Shown in pieces: positions 53,177-60,813 of a stretch of DNA of 64,000 bases. The position numbers were made by a program, and so were the translations under genes. Origin of the DNA: Sphingomonas asaccharolytica NBRC 15499 (GTDB lineage: Bacteria; Pseudomonadota; Alphaproteobacteria; Sphingomonadales; Sphingomonadaceae). The stretch spans positions 24,423-88,422 of the forward strand of contig NZ_BCYU01000006.1 of the NCBI RefSeq assembly GCF_001598355.1, written 5' to 3'. The notes below the pieces were generated by a model. The model searched no databases and was not told where the DNA came from. It saw only the letters and a list, made by a program, of their open reading frames with translations. Numbering within the stretch: position 1 is the stretch's first letter; every line of letters starts with the position of its first letter.

Positions 53177-53980
53177 ATGCCGATACAGAGATTGATCAGG
53201 CCAGTTACCAAGCCAGCCGGGGCCGCGTCGCAGCCCGACGGGCGCAAACTCTACCAGCAGGTCGCCGCATCCGTCGCGGAGGCGATCCAGCGCGGGGACT
53301 TCCTGCCGGGCCAGCGCATCCCGTCCGAACGCGAGCTCGCCGACGAGTATAAGGTCAGCCGCCCGACGGTCCGCGAGGCGATGATCGCGCTTGAAGTCAT
53401 CGGCATTGTGCGGTCGCGCCACGGTTCGGGAATCTTCGTCGTCGATAACCCGCCACTCGACACGCCGATGATCGGACTCGATATCGGCGCGTTCGAACTG
53501 ACTGAGGCGCGCCGCCTATTCGAAGGGGAATCGGCGGCGCTCGCCGCGGTGTCGATCACCGACGAGGAGATCGCGGCGCTCGAAGTGCTGATCGGCGACA
53601 TGGAGCGCGAGAACGAGGAGAATGTCAGCGGCGAACATGCCGACCGCGAATTCCACCTGGCGATCGCGCGCGCCACGCGCAATTCGGCGGTGGTCGACGT
53701 GGTCGAATCTTTGTGGGACGCGCGGTCCCGTTCGCCACTCTGCCAGCATATGCTCGAACGTGCGCGCAGCGTCGGCGTGGTGCCGCGGATCGACGAGCAT
53801 CAGACGATCCTCGCGGCGCTGCGCGAGCGCAACCCCAAGGCGGCGCGCGAGGCCATGCGCGATCATCTCGCGCGCGTGATCGACGGCTTGCTCACGGCGA
53901 CCGAAAGCGACGCGTTCGAACGCGCCCGCGCCGAGGTGGAGGCCAGACGCACCGACTTGGCGCGCCGCGTCGCGATCTGA
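53177..53980 (+). CDS. GntR-family regulator (FadR/FCD subgroup)
   Basis: A 267-residue regulator. The winged HTH covers LYQQVAASVAEAIQRGDFLP and RIPSERELADEYKVSRPTVR, followed by an FCD effector domain with the metal-binding pattern (REFHLAIARAT, with Asp/His further on). This subgroup includes UxuR/ExuR-type hexuronate regulators. Its palindromic operator lies before both flanking operons. ATG 53177 is used; TTG 53138 with AAGAAGG upstream is an alternative. Likely effector: a hexuronate or aldonate, by context. Confidence 0.9.
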   Translation: MPIQRLIRPVTKPAGAASQPDGRKLYQQVAASVAEAIQRGDFLPGQRIPSERELADEYKVSRPTVREAMIALEVIGIVRSRHGSGIFVVDNPPLDTPMIGLDIGAFELTEARRLFEGESAALAAVSITDEEIAALEVLIGDMERENEENVSGEHADREFHLAIARATRNSAVVDVVESLWDARSRSPLCQHMLERARSVGVVPRIDEHQTILAALRERNPKAAREAMRDHLARVIDGLLTATESDAFERARAEVEARRTDLARRVAI

Positions 53981-53993
53981 GATCCGCGCTGCG

Positions 53994-56387
53994 CTAGATC
54001 GTCAGCGTGACGCCGCGGCGGCCGTCATGGTCGATGTCGCTCCCACCGCCGCCATTCACCACCAGCGAGCGAGTCTCGGTTGGCGGCAGCAACAGGGTGA
54101 TGGCGCCGTCGCCCCAGCTACCGGGCCCGTCACGGCAGACATCGACGACGATCCGCGTCGCCTCCGCTCGGCCGGTGAGGTGCCAGCTATCGACCGGCCC
54201 ATCGCCATCGCCCGCATCCTCGACCGCCGACCAGCTGAAAGCGCCGTCACGCGGCGGGAACAGCCACACGCCGCGGCGATGGGGTTCGGGCCGCCATCCG
54301 CCGCGCGCGAGATCGACCAACATCGCCGATCCGGCGCGCGCCAGCAGCGGCGGCAAACCATCGAGCTGTGCGTCGAGCGTGACCGACGTTCCGCCGGCGA
54401 TCCGCTCTCCGGTCCACACGTCGATCCATTCGGCGCCCTCGGGTGGCCGCACGGCTCGCGCTTCGGCGCCTTGTTCCATTACCGGCGCGACCAGCAGGTT
54501 CGGGCCGAGCAGATGTTCGTCGTTCTCCTGCCAGGCGACAGCGTCACGGGGAAAATCGAGCCAGGTCGGCCGCACCATCGGCGCATAGTCCGCGTGATAA
54601 GCGTGCAGCAGGTCGTAGAAGAAGGGGATCAGCGTCTGGCGCAGCGCCATCAGCCGGCGAATCGCGGGCAGGGCTTCGGGGTACATCCACGGCTCGTTGA
54701 CGGTGCGGTCGTCGTTCCAGCTATGGATGCTGAAGCGCGGCATCAGCGCGCCCGCCTGCACCCAGCGGATCAGCAATTCGGGCGACGGTGCTGGCCCGGC
54801 GAAGCCACCGACATCGTGGCCGCTGTTCGACACGCCCGACAGCGCCAACCCGATCGACTGGCGCGCATTGTAGCGTAAAGATTTCCACTCGGTCAGATTG
54901 TCGCCGCTCCACGTCTGGGCGTAACGCTGCAGCCCGGCCATGCCCGATCGCGTGACGGCATAGGGACGGCGATCGGGCAGCGCCTCGGCCTGGGCGCGCC
55001 GCGATGCGCGCGTCATCAGCAAGGGTTGGACGGGCCGCATTTCGGCGGCGGCGCGGGGCTGGCCGAAGCCGGCGAACCGCGCGCGCGCATCCCAGATCTC
55101 ATATTCGTTATTGTCGTTCCAGGTCGCGACCATCCCCTTGTCGAGCAACGCGGTTTTGACCTGGTCGCGCCACCACTCGGCGGCGCGCGGATTGGTGAAA
55201 TCGATCTGGCTGCCGACTTCGTCCCAGAATTGCACCTCGACCGGGGTGCCGTCCTCATAGGCGACGAACAACCCGTCGGCGGCGACCTCGTCATAGCGCG
55301 GATGGCTGCGCAGCAAGGCGGGCTTGATGTTGGGCACCAGCTCGACACCCGCTTGCGCGTAGCTCGTCACGAAAGCGGCCGGGTCGGGGAATTTGTCGGT
55401 GTTCCAGTTGAACACATAGCGTTTGTCGCCGATCGACGTGTAGCCCGACGACAAATGGAACGAGGTGCAGCCGATATCGTGCTCCGCGAGCTTGTCGAGG
55501 AACCCCGCCATTTGCGCCGCGGCGTCAGGCGCGTCGGTATAGCTCATCGTCGACCCGGAATAGCCGAGCGACCAGCGCGGCATCAGCGCGGGCCGGCCGG
55601 TCAGCCAAGTGAAGCGGCGAGTGACGGCCAGCGGATCGGGGCCGGCGATCATCCACAGATCCACATCGCCGGCCTCCGCCACCATGTGGCGGTACCAGCC
55701 GTGATAATTGTCCATCTCGCGCCCGAAGTCGAAATGCACATCTGCGGTCGTGTCGTAGAAAGTGCCGTGGCAGCGGCGCTCGGCGTCGGCGACCAGGACG
55801 TAGGGGATCGATTTGTACAGCGGGTCGCTGGTCTCGGCGTCATAGCCCATCGCGTCGAGATTGGTCAGACGGAAGCGCCGCCCGGCACGGTCATTGTCGC
55901 CGCTTTTGTCGCCGAGTGCGTAGAAGCGCTCACCGGAGCGGCGCGCGACATAATGATGCGCGCGGCCGTCCCACCAGCCGAAATCATAGGCCTGGGTCGG
56001 GCGGTCCGCCGCCATCAGCCGCCAAGCATCGCCGTCGCGTTGCTCCCAGGTGCAATAGAGGCCATGCAGCCGGATGCTGACGCGCAGGCGCGCGGTCTCG
56101 ACGATGATCCGGTCGTCGCCTTGCTCCAGCCGGAAATCGGGGCAGGCGAAGCCCGCTACATCCAGGCGGTCGCGCCCGGGCTCGGCGATGTCGGCGGCGC
56201 CTGGCGCGATCGCCCAGCTCGGCGGGCTCGCCACCGTGCCATCAGCGAGCAGCAACAATCGCGCGATATCGTCCTCGAGCACGAACAAATGCGCGACCGC
56301 GCCGGTATCGGCGGCGAGCGTCAGCCGGCCGGGCCCGCGTTCGGTCAGCGCGAACAATGGAGGGTCGGACAACACAGCGCGTCTCAT
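53994..56387 (-). CDS. GH31 alpha-glycosidase
   Basis: A 797-residue GH31 enzyme without an obvious signal peptide. N-terminal beta domain, then barrel with PRWSLGYSGSTMSYTDAPDA, the nucleophile Asp in TWNDNNEYEIWD (usual WxDMNE) and the acid/base Asp in YAQTWSGDNLTEW, then DVGGFAGPAPSPELLIRW and two C-terminal beta domains. It is an alpha-glucosidase or alpha-xylosidase-type enzyme acting in the cytoplasm. ATG 56387 overlaps the transporter stop by 4 bases. Together they form the second GntR-controlled operon. The bond it cuts is not certain. Confidence 0.92.
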   Translation of the reverse strand: MRRAVLSDPPLFALTERGPGRLTLAADTGAVAHLFVLEDDIARLLLLADGTVASPPSWAIAPGAADIAEPGRDRLDVAGFACPDFRLEQGDDRIIVETARLRVSIRLHGLYCTWEQRDGDAWRLMAADRPTQAYDFGWWDGRAHHYVARRSGERFYALGDKSGDNDRAGRRFRLTNLDAMGYDAETSDPLYKSIPYVLVADAERRCHGTFYDTTADVHFDFGREMDNYHGWYRHMVAEAGDVDLWMIAGPDPLAVTRRFTWLTGRPALMPRWSLGYSGSTMSYTDAPDAAAQMAGFLDKLAEHDIGCTSFHLSSGYTSIGDKRYVFNWNTDKFPDPAAFVTSYAQAGVELVPNIKPALLRSHPRYDEVAADGLFVAYEDGTPVEVQFWDEVGSQIDFTNPRAAEWWRDQVKTALLDKGMVATWNDNNEYEIWDARARFAGFGQPRAAAEMRPVQPLLMTRASRRAQAEALPDRRPYAVTRSGMAGLQRYAQTWSGDNLTEWKSLRYNARQSIGLALSGVSNSGHDVGGFAGPAPSPELLIRWVQAGALMPRFSIHSWNDDRTVNEPWMYPEALPAIRRLMALRQTLIPFFYDLLHAYHADYAPMVRPTWLDFPRDAVAWQENDEHLLGPNLLVAPVMEQGAEARAVRPPEGAEWIDVWTGERIAGGTSVTLDAQLDGLPPLLARAGSAMLVDLARGGWRPEPHRRGVWLFPPRDGAFSWSAVEDAGDGDGPVDSWHLTGRAEATRIVVDVCRDGPGSWGDGAITLLLPPTETRSLVVNGGGGSDIDHDGRRGVTLTI

Positions 56388-57646
56388 GAACGGGTTTCCA
56401 TTTGCGGGAGGGACAAGCGGCGGACAAAGGCGATCAGCACGGCGGCCCCGATCAGATCGAATATGCCGAGCGCCGCGAACAATGGCGCGTAACCGATGCG
56501 ATCGGCATATTGACCGATCAGGAATGTGAATAGCAGCCCGCCGACCCAGCCTGCCTGCCCGACAAAGCCATTGGCGGTGCCGACTTCCTCCGGCGTGAAG
56601 ACGTCCGCGGACAGCGTGTTGATCAGCACCGAGATCATCTGATGCGCGAACCCGCCGATGCAGAACAAGGCGATGGCGACATAAGGGCTGACAGCGAGCC
56701 CGATGCATCCCGGCGCGATCATCAATACCGCGCCCAGGCTGATCCCGAGCACGCGCGAGGGTATCAGGTTGACGTGGAAGCGCTTCATGAAGAACGGCGA
56801 AAGATAGCCGCCGAGCACGCCGCCGAGATCCGCCGCCAGGAACGGCAGCCACGCAAAGGCGGCGATATGCGCCAGATCCATGTGGCGCTCGATCGCGAGA
56901 TAGAGCGGAATCCAGAAGCTGAAGGTTTGCCAGGCCGGTTCGGCAAGGAAGCGCGGTACCGCGATCACCCAGAAGCGGGCGGAGGACAGGATCTCGCGCG
57001 CGCTGGCCTTGCGGGCCGGGATTTTGGGGCGATCCTCTGCGATCATCGCCTGCTCGCGCGGCGTGATCGCGGGATGCTCGGTCGGCGATCGGTAAAAGGC
57101 ATACCATGCGGCTGCCCACACCAGCCCGACCGCGCCGGTCACGATAAAGGCCAGCCGCCAATTGCCCCATAAGGCGACCGCAACGACGAGCGGGGGCGCG
57201 ATCAATGCCCCAAGCGACGTTCCGGCGTTGAACCACCCCGTCGCGATCGAGCGTTCGCGCGCCGGAAACCATTCGGCAATCGCCTTCATGCCTGAGGGAA
57301 TTGCCGCCGCCTCGGCCAGGCCCAGCAATCCGCGAAAGAAAGCAAGGCTGATCCATCCGCCGGCCAGCGCGTGGAGCATATTGGCGGCTGACCATGCGAT
57401 CCCGAAAAATGCGAACCCGGCGCGCAACCCGAACCGGTCGACGATATAGCCCGCGATCGGCTGCATGACGGTATAGGCGAGCTGGAACGCCATGACGACG
57501 TAGCTGTATTGCGCGGTCGAGATCGACATCGAGGTCTTGAGCTCGGGGGCGAGCACACCGAGCGAATTGCGCGCTAGGTAATTGGCGATCGTGCCGGCGC
57601 AGATCAGCGCGACGATCCACCAGCGCAAATGCGGTATCCGCTTCAC
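56384..57646 (-). CDS. MFS hexuronate-type transporter (ACS family)
   Basis: A 420-residue, 12-helix major facilitator of the anion:cation symporter family (ExuT/UhpC relatives). It starts with GTG 57646 as VKRIPHLRWWIVALICAGT; NYLARNSLGVLAPEL is the ACS first-loop pattern, and GLLGLAEAAAIPSGMKAIAEWF the family signature. GGGGAGAGG precedes the start; a TTG further upstream keeps the frame open without helix. It probably takes up glucuronate or an aldobiouronic acid across the inner membrane. The GntR palindrome is about 70 bases before it. Confidence 0.9.
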   Translation of the reverse strand: MKRIPHLRWWIVALICAGTIANYLARNSLGVLAPELKTSMSISTAQYSYVVMAFQLAYTVMQPIAGYIVDRFGLRAGFAFFGIAWSAANMLHALAGGWISLAFFRGLLGLAEAAAIPSGMKAIAEWFPARERSIATGWFNAGTSLGALIAPPLVVAVALWGNWRLAFIVTGAVGLVWAAAWYAFYRSPTEHPAITPREQAMIAEDRPKIPARKASAREILSSARFWVIAVPRFLAEPAWQTFSFWIPLYLAIERHMDLAHIAAFAWLPFLAADLGGVLGGYLSPFFMKRFHVNLIPSRVLGISLGAVLMIAPGCIGLAVSPYVAIALFCIGGFAHQMISVLINTLSADVFTPEEVGTANGFVGQAGWVGGLLFTFLIGQYADRIGYAPLFAALGIFDLIGAAVLIAFVRRLSLPQMETRS

Positions 57647-57717
57647 GATCCTCTCCCCAGCCCGCGGCGTTGTCCGCTGGCAGGTGGCGTAGCGCTTCCG
57701 GTGGTGTTTGTCGATAT

Positions 57718-57728
57718 TGGTCAGACCA
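57718..57728. promoter_or_regulatory. GntR/FadR-type operator, copy 2
   Basis: TGGTCAGACCA is the reverse complement of the 11-base palindrome at 53070-53080 and stands upstream of the hexuronate-type transporter. Two identical sites flanking the GntR gene's two target operons define a small regulon. Confidence 0.65.
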
Positions 57729-57828
57729 GTGAGCGGGCCAAGTCGCAAGTGGCCTGCCAGGCGTTCCAGTTGCCGTTCGTGCGGCCATTCGGAGGCCGTC
57801 CCGAACCACGCCCGCTTGACCGGCTAGA

Positions 57829-57846
57829 TTAATACTTCAATTAGAT
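57829..57846. promoter_or_regulatory. AT-rich ROK-type operator candidate, copy 1
   Basis: TTAATACTTCAATTAGAT lies 45-60 bases before the sugar porter start in an otherwise GC-rich genome. A similar segment (AATACTTAATTTAATC) stands before the GH92 gene at about 60711. NagC/XylR-type ROK repressors bind such AT-rich sites. Assignment is inferred. Confidence 0.4.
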
Positions 57847-57890
57847 AAATAAATAGAGCGAACGGCTCGGGCGCGGTGGGAGACAGCTTG

Positions 57891-59231
57891 ATGGGCACGC
57901 CAGTGGAACGCGTCAATTGGAACGCGGTGGGCACCGCCAGCCTGGGCGGATTGCTGTTCGGTTTCGATACCGCGGTTATCTCGGGCGTTACCGAGGCGCT
58001 GCGCGGCGTGTTCGGGCTCAGCGCAATCGGGCTTGGAACGGCGGTATCGGCGGCATTGATCGGGACGCTGGTCGGCGCGCTCGGGGCGGGCAAGCCGGGC
58101 GACCGATATGGTAGCCGGGCTGTGCTGATCTGGATCGCGATCGCTTACATCATCTCGGCGCTGGGCTCGGCGACGAGCTGGAATCTCGCGGCATTCGTCG
58201 CGTTCCGTTTCCTCGGCGGCCTGGCGATCGGCGGCTCGTCGGTGCTGGCGCCGGTCTATATCGCCGAAGTGAGCCCGGCGGCGCGGCGCGGATTCCTGGT
58301 CGCGCTGTTCCAGCTCAACGTCGTGATCGGCATCCTGGTCGCCTATGTCAGCAATTTCGTGATTGGCCGGCTGGTGACGACCGATCTGGCCTGGCAGATG
58401 AAACTCGGCATCGCCGCCCTTCCGGCCATCCTGTTCCTGATCATGCTGCTCCGCATTCCGCCGTCGCCGCGCTGGCTGGCGCAACGTGGGCGCGACGAGG
58501 ATGCGCTGGCAGCGATTGCCCAGCTGGGGATGGGCGACCCGCAGGCGATCATCGCCGAATTCCGCAGCGATCAGGTCGAGGCGCCGGATGCTCGGCTCAG
58601 CTGGGCGGCTTATCGCAAGCCGATTCTGCTCGCGATCGGGGTCGCCGCGTTCAATCAGCTCTCCGGGATCAACGCGATCCTCTATTATCTCGGCGATATC
58701 TTCGCCGCGGCCGGGTTCGACCGGCTATCGGCCGATCTGCAATCGGTCGCGATCGGTGTCGCCAATCTCTTGGCCACCTTTGTCGGGATGACAGTGATCG
58801 ATCGCGCGGGGCGCAAACCGCTGCTGTTGATCGGTGCGGCGGGCACAGGGGGCGCGCTGGCCGCGGTCGCGACGATCTATTCGACCGGGCAGGGGCAAGC
58901 GCTGCTGCTTCCCGCGCTGATCGGCTTCATCCTGTTCTTCGCGATTTCGCAGGGTGCGGTGATCTGGGTCTATCTGACAGAGATCTTCCCGACCGCGGTG
59001 CGCGCGCGCGGCCAGGCGTTGGGCAGCGCGACGCATTGGGGAATGAATGCATTGATCGCGTTCGGTTTTCCGGTGGTCGCGCGATACACTCAGGCGGCAC
59101 CGTTCTGGTTCTTCGCCGCGGCAATGGGCGTGCAATTCCTCGTCGTCTGGCGCTTCTTCCCCGAGACGCGCGGGGTCACGCTGGAGGCGATGGAGGATAC
59201 CATCAACCAACCCCGGGCAAAGGCGGCGTAA
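57891..59231 (+). CDS. MFS sugar porter family transporter
   Basis: A 446-residue sugar porter. Signature motifs: GGLLFGFDTAVISG (helix 1), RYGSRAVL loop (DRYGSR), RFLGGLAIGGSSVLAPVYIAE (PESPR-like loop replaced by SPRWL at about 190), AFNQLSGINAILYY in helix 7 with the QLSGIN sugar-specificity motif, and PETRGVTLE at the end. ATG 57891 has GGGAGA upstream; GTG 57876 is an alternative. It would import a hexose, perhaps mannose given the adjacent GH92, with protons. Confidence 0.92.
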   Translation: MGTPVERVNWNAVGTASLGGLLFGFDTAVISGVTEALRGVFGLSAIGLGTAVSAALIGTLVGALGAGKPGDRYGSRAVLIWIAIAYIISALGSATSWNLAAFVAFRFLGGLAIGGSSVLAPVYIAEVSPAARRGFLVALFQLNVVIGILVAYVSNFVIGRLVTTDLAWQMKLGIAALPAILFLIMLLRIPPSPRWLAQRGRDEDALAAIAQLGMGDPQAIIAEFRSDQVEAPDARLSWAAYRKPILLAIGVAAFNQLSGINAILYYLGDIFAAAGFDRLSADLQSVAIGVANLLATFVGMTVIDRAGRKPLLLIGAAGTGGALAAVATIYSTGQGQALLLPALIGFILFFAISQGAVIWVYLTEIFPTAVRARGQALGSATHWGMNALIAFGFPVVARYTQAAPFWFFAAAMGVQFLVVWRFFPETRGVTLEAMEDTINQPRAKAA

Positions 59232-59382
59232 TGGCCAGAATTGAAACCATTGTGAAGATATTCCGCATTGGCGTTCTCGACTGCGGCCAGCTAATTCGTA
59301 TGACTATGCTCATGGTCATCCGTCGCCACGTGATTCAACAAGAAGTGGGGATCACCCGCGCTCCGGCAATAAGGATGCACGG

Positions 59383-60612
59383 ATGACCCAGCCGACAACC
59401 CGCCTCAGGCTCTCCGGCACCAATCTCGAGCGCGCCGCCGACCACAATCAGCGCGTCACGCTCCATGCGATCCGCATCAACGGCTTGTTGACGCGCGTGG
59501 AACTCGCCGAGATTACCGGGCTGACCGCGCCGGCCATCGCCAACATCACCAAGCGCCTGCTCGCGGATGGCTTGATCGAGGAAGCGGGTCAGCGCCGCGG
59601 CGGGCGTGGCCAGCCGCCGACCAAACTCGTCATCAATCGGGATGCCTGCCACTCGATCGGCGTCAATATCGACCGCGACCACATCACCATCGTGCTGGTC
59701 AATTTCGCCGGCGAAACCCTGGCCCGGGTGTCGGAGGAAGTGAATTTCGCGCTGCCCGATCATGTTCGCTCGCTCTACCGGCGATCGATCAAGGAGATGA
59801 TGCGCTCGGCCGGGATCAAGGAGGCCAGCCTGGTCGGCCTGGGCGTCGCCGTGCCCGACGATCTCGGTCTGGTCGATCTGCCGGGGCGTCCCGCAGCCTA
59901 TGCCAAGTGGGACAAGATCGACATGGGCGATCTGTTCGACAAACCCTTCTCGCTGCCGATCTTCGTCGAGAACGACGCCGCAGCCGCCGCGATGGGGGAA
60001 ATGCAACTCGGCCTTGGGCAGAAGCACAGCACTTTCTTTTACATCCTGATCTCATCGGGGCTGGGCGGCGGCTTGGTCATCGATGGCGCCTATTTTCGCG
60101 GCGTCGACGGCCGCAGCGGAGAGTTGGGTTTCATGCACGCGCCCGGCAGCGGCCCGCGTGACCAGATCCAGAACCTCGTATCGCTGTCGGGCTTGGCCGG
60201 GCAGCTCGAGCGCGACGGGTTGAGACTCGCCGATGTGATGGGCGTGGCGCACCTGTCGCCGGCAGCCGAGAAGTGCGTCGACGGATGGATCGGCCAAGCG
60301 GCCGAGCAGCTCTACGTCCCGCTCGAAGCGGTGAATTGCCTGATCAATCCCAGCGTCGTGCTGGTCGGCGGGCGCTTGCCGAGCGCGATCGTCGAGCGGC
60401 TGGCGGAACGGGCGCACGACCTGTTGCGCGACCAGGCGACCAACGTACCGGTGATCGCCCCGGTGGCGCGCGCCGCCTTGTCGGACGATGCGCCCGCGGT
60501 CGGAGCAGCCATCCTGCCGTTCAGCCATTTCCTGCTGCCCAAGCCCGGCGCCTTGTGGAAAGTGCCGGCGACCAGCAACGCCAACGGCCGAGCGATCCAG
60601 CCCGCGCGCTGA
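59383..60612 (+). CDS. ROK-family transcriptional repressor
   Basis: A 409-residue ROK regulator. The N-terminal winged HTH (LLTRVELAEITGLTAPAIANI) is followed by the ROK sugar-kinase-like domain with VENDAAAAAMGEMQLG, the GLGGGLVIDG motif and SGELGFMH (where kinases have ExGH). Cys-rich zinc motif is not obvious. Likely ligand is a sugar or sugar phosphate from the sugar porter/GH92 locus. It lies between the porter and the GH92 gene, and AT-rich operator-like sites flank both. Confidence 0.9.
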   Translation: MTQPTTRLRLSGTNLERAADHNQRVTLHAIRINGLLTRVELAEITGLTAPAIANITKRLLADGLIEEAGQRRGGRGQPPTKLVINRDACHSIGVNIDRDHITIVLVNFAGETLARVSEEVNFALPDHVRSLYRRSIKEMMRSAGIKEASLVGLGVAVPDDLGLVDLPGRPAAYAKWDKIDMGDLFDKPFSLPIFVENDAAAAAMGEMQLGLGQKHSTFFYILISSGLGGGLVIDGAYFRGVDGRSGELGFMHAPGSGPRDQIQNLVSLSGLAGQLERDGLRLADVMGVAHLSPAAEKCVDGWIGQAAEQLYVPLEAVNCLINPSVVLVGGRLPSAIVERLAERAHDLLRDQATNVPVIAPVARAALSDDAPAVGAAILPFSHFLLPKPGALWKVPATSNANGRAIQPAR

Positions 60613-60694
60613 GCCCGACCGACGCGCCAACAGCGTCGATCCGTCCCATTCTACCAGCAGATAACATCCGTCACGGGCAAGCTTTTTTGACGTA

Positions 60695-60726
60695 CTAATT
60701 CAATTGACAAAATACTTAATTTAATC
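60695..60726. promoter_or_regulatory. AT-rich ROK-type operator candidate, copy 2
   Basis: The segment contains CTAATTC-AATTGAC and, about 10 bases on, AATACTTAATTTAATC; the second half resembles the AT-rich site at 57829-57846 and the first resembles CTAATTCGTATGAC at 59290-59303 before the ROK gene. The repeated occurrence suggests one regulator for porter, repressor and GH92. Confidence 0.4.
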
Positions 60727-60813
60727 GACGGTGCCATTCGACGCCGTTGGAAACAGGACCAATGGGGTGGTCGTCAGGGGGCAGTAATAGCTCCGAGAAC
60801 CAGGGGAGGTACC

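Noticed and set aside
53994..57809. A single 1271-codon leftward frame that seems to fuse GH31 to an upstream domain
   Set aside because: The upstream part is out of frame with the well-supported MFS gene (56384-57646) and has arginine-rich, domain-free sequence. The GH31 protein begins naturally at ATG 56387.
59231..59386. A 51-codon ORF between the sugar porter and the ROK gene
   Set aside because: It starts within the porter stop without a ribosome site and overlaps the ROK start; composition is not convincing.
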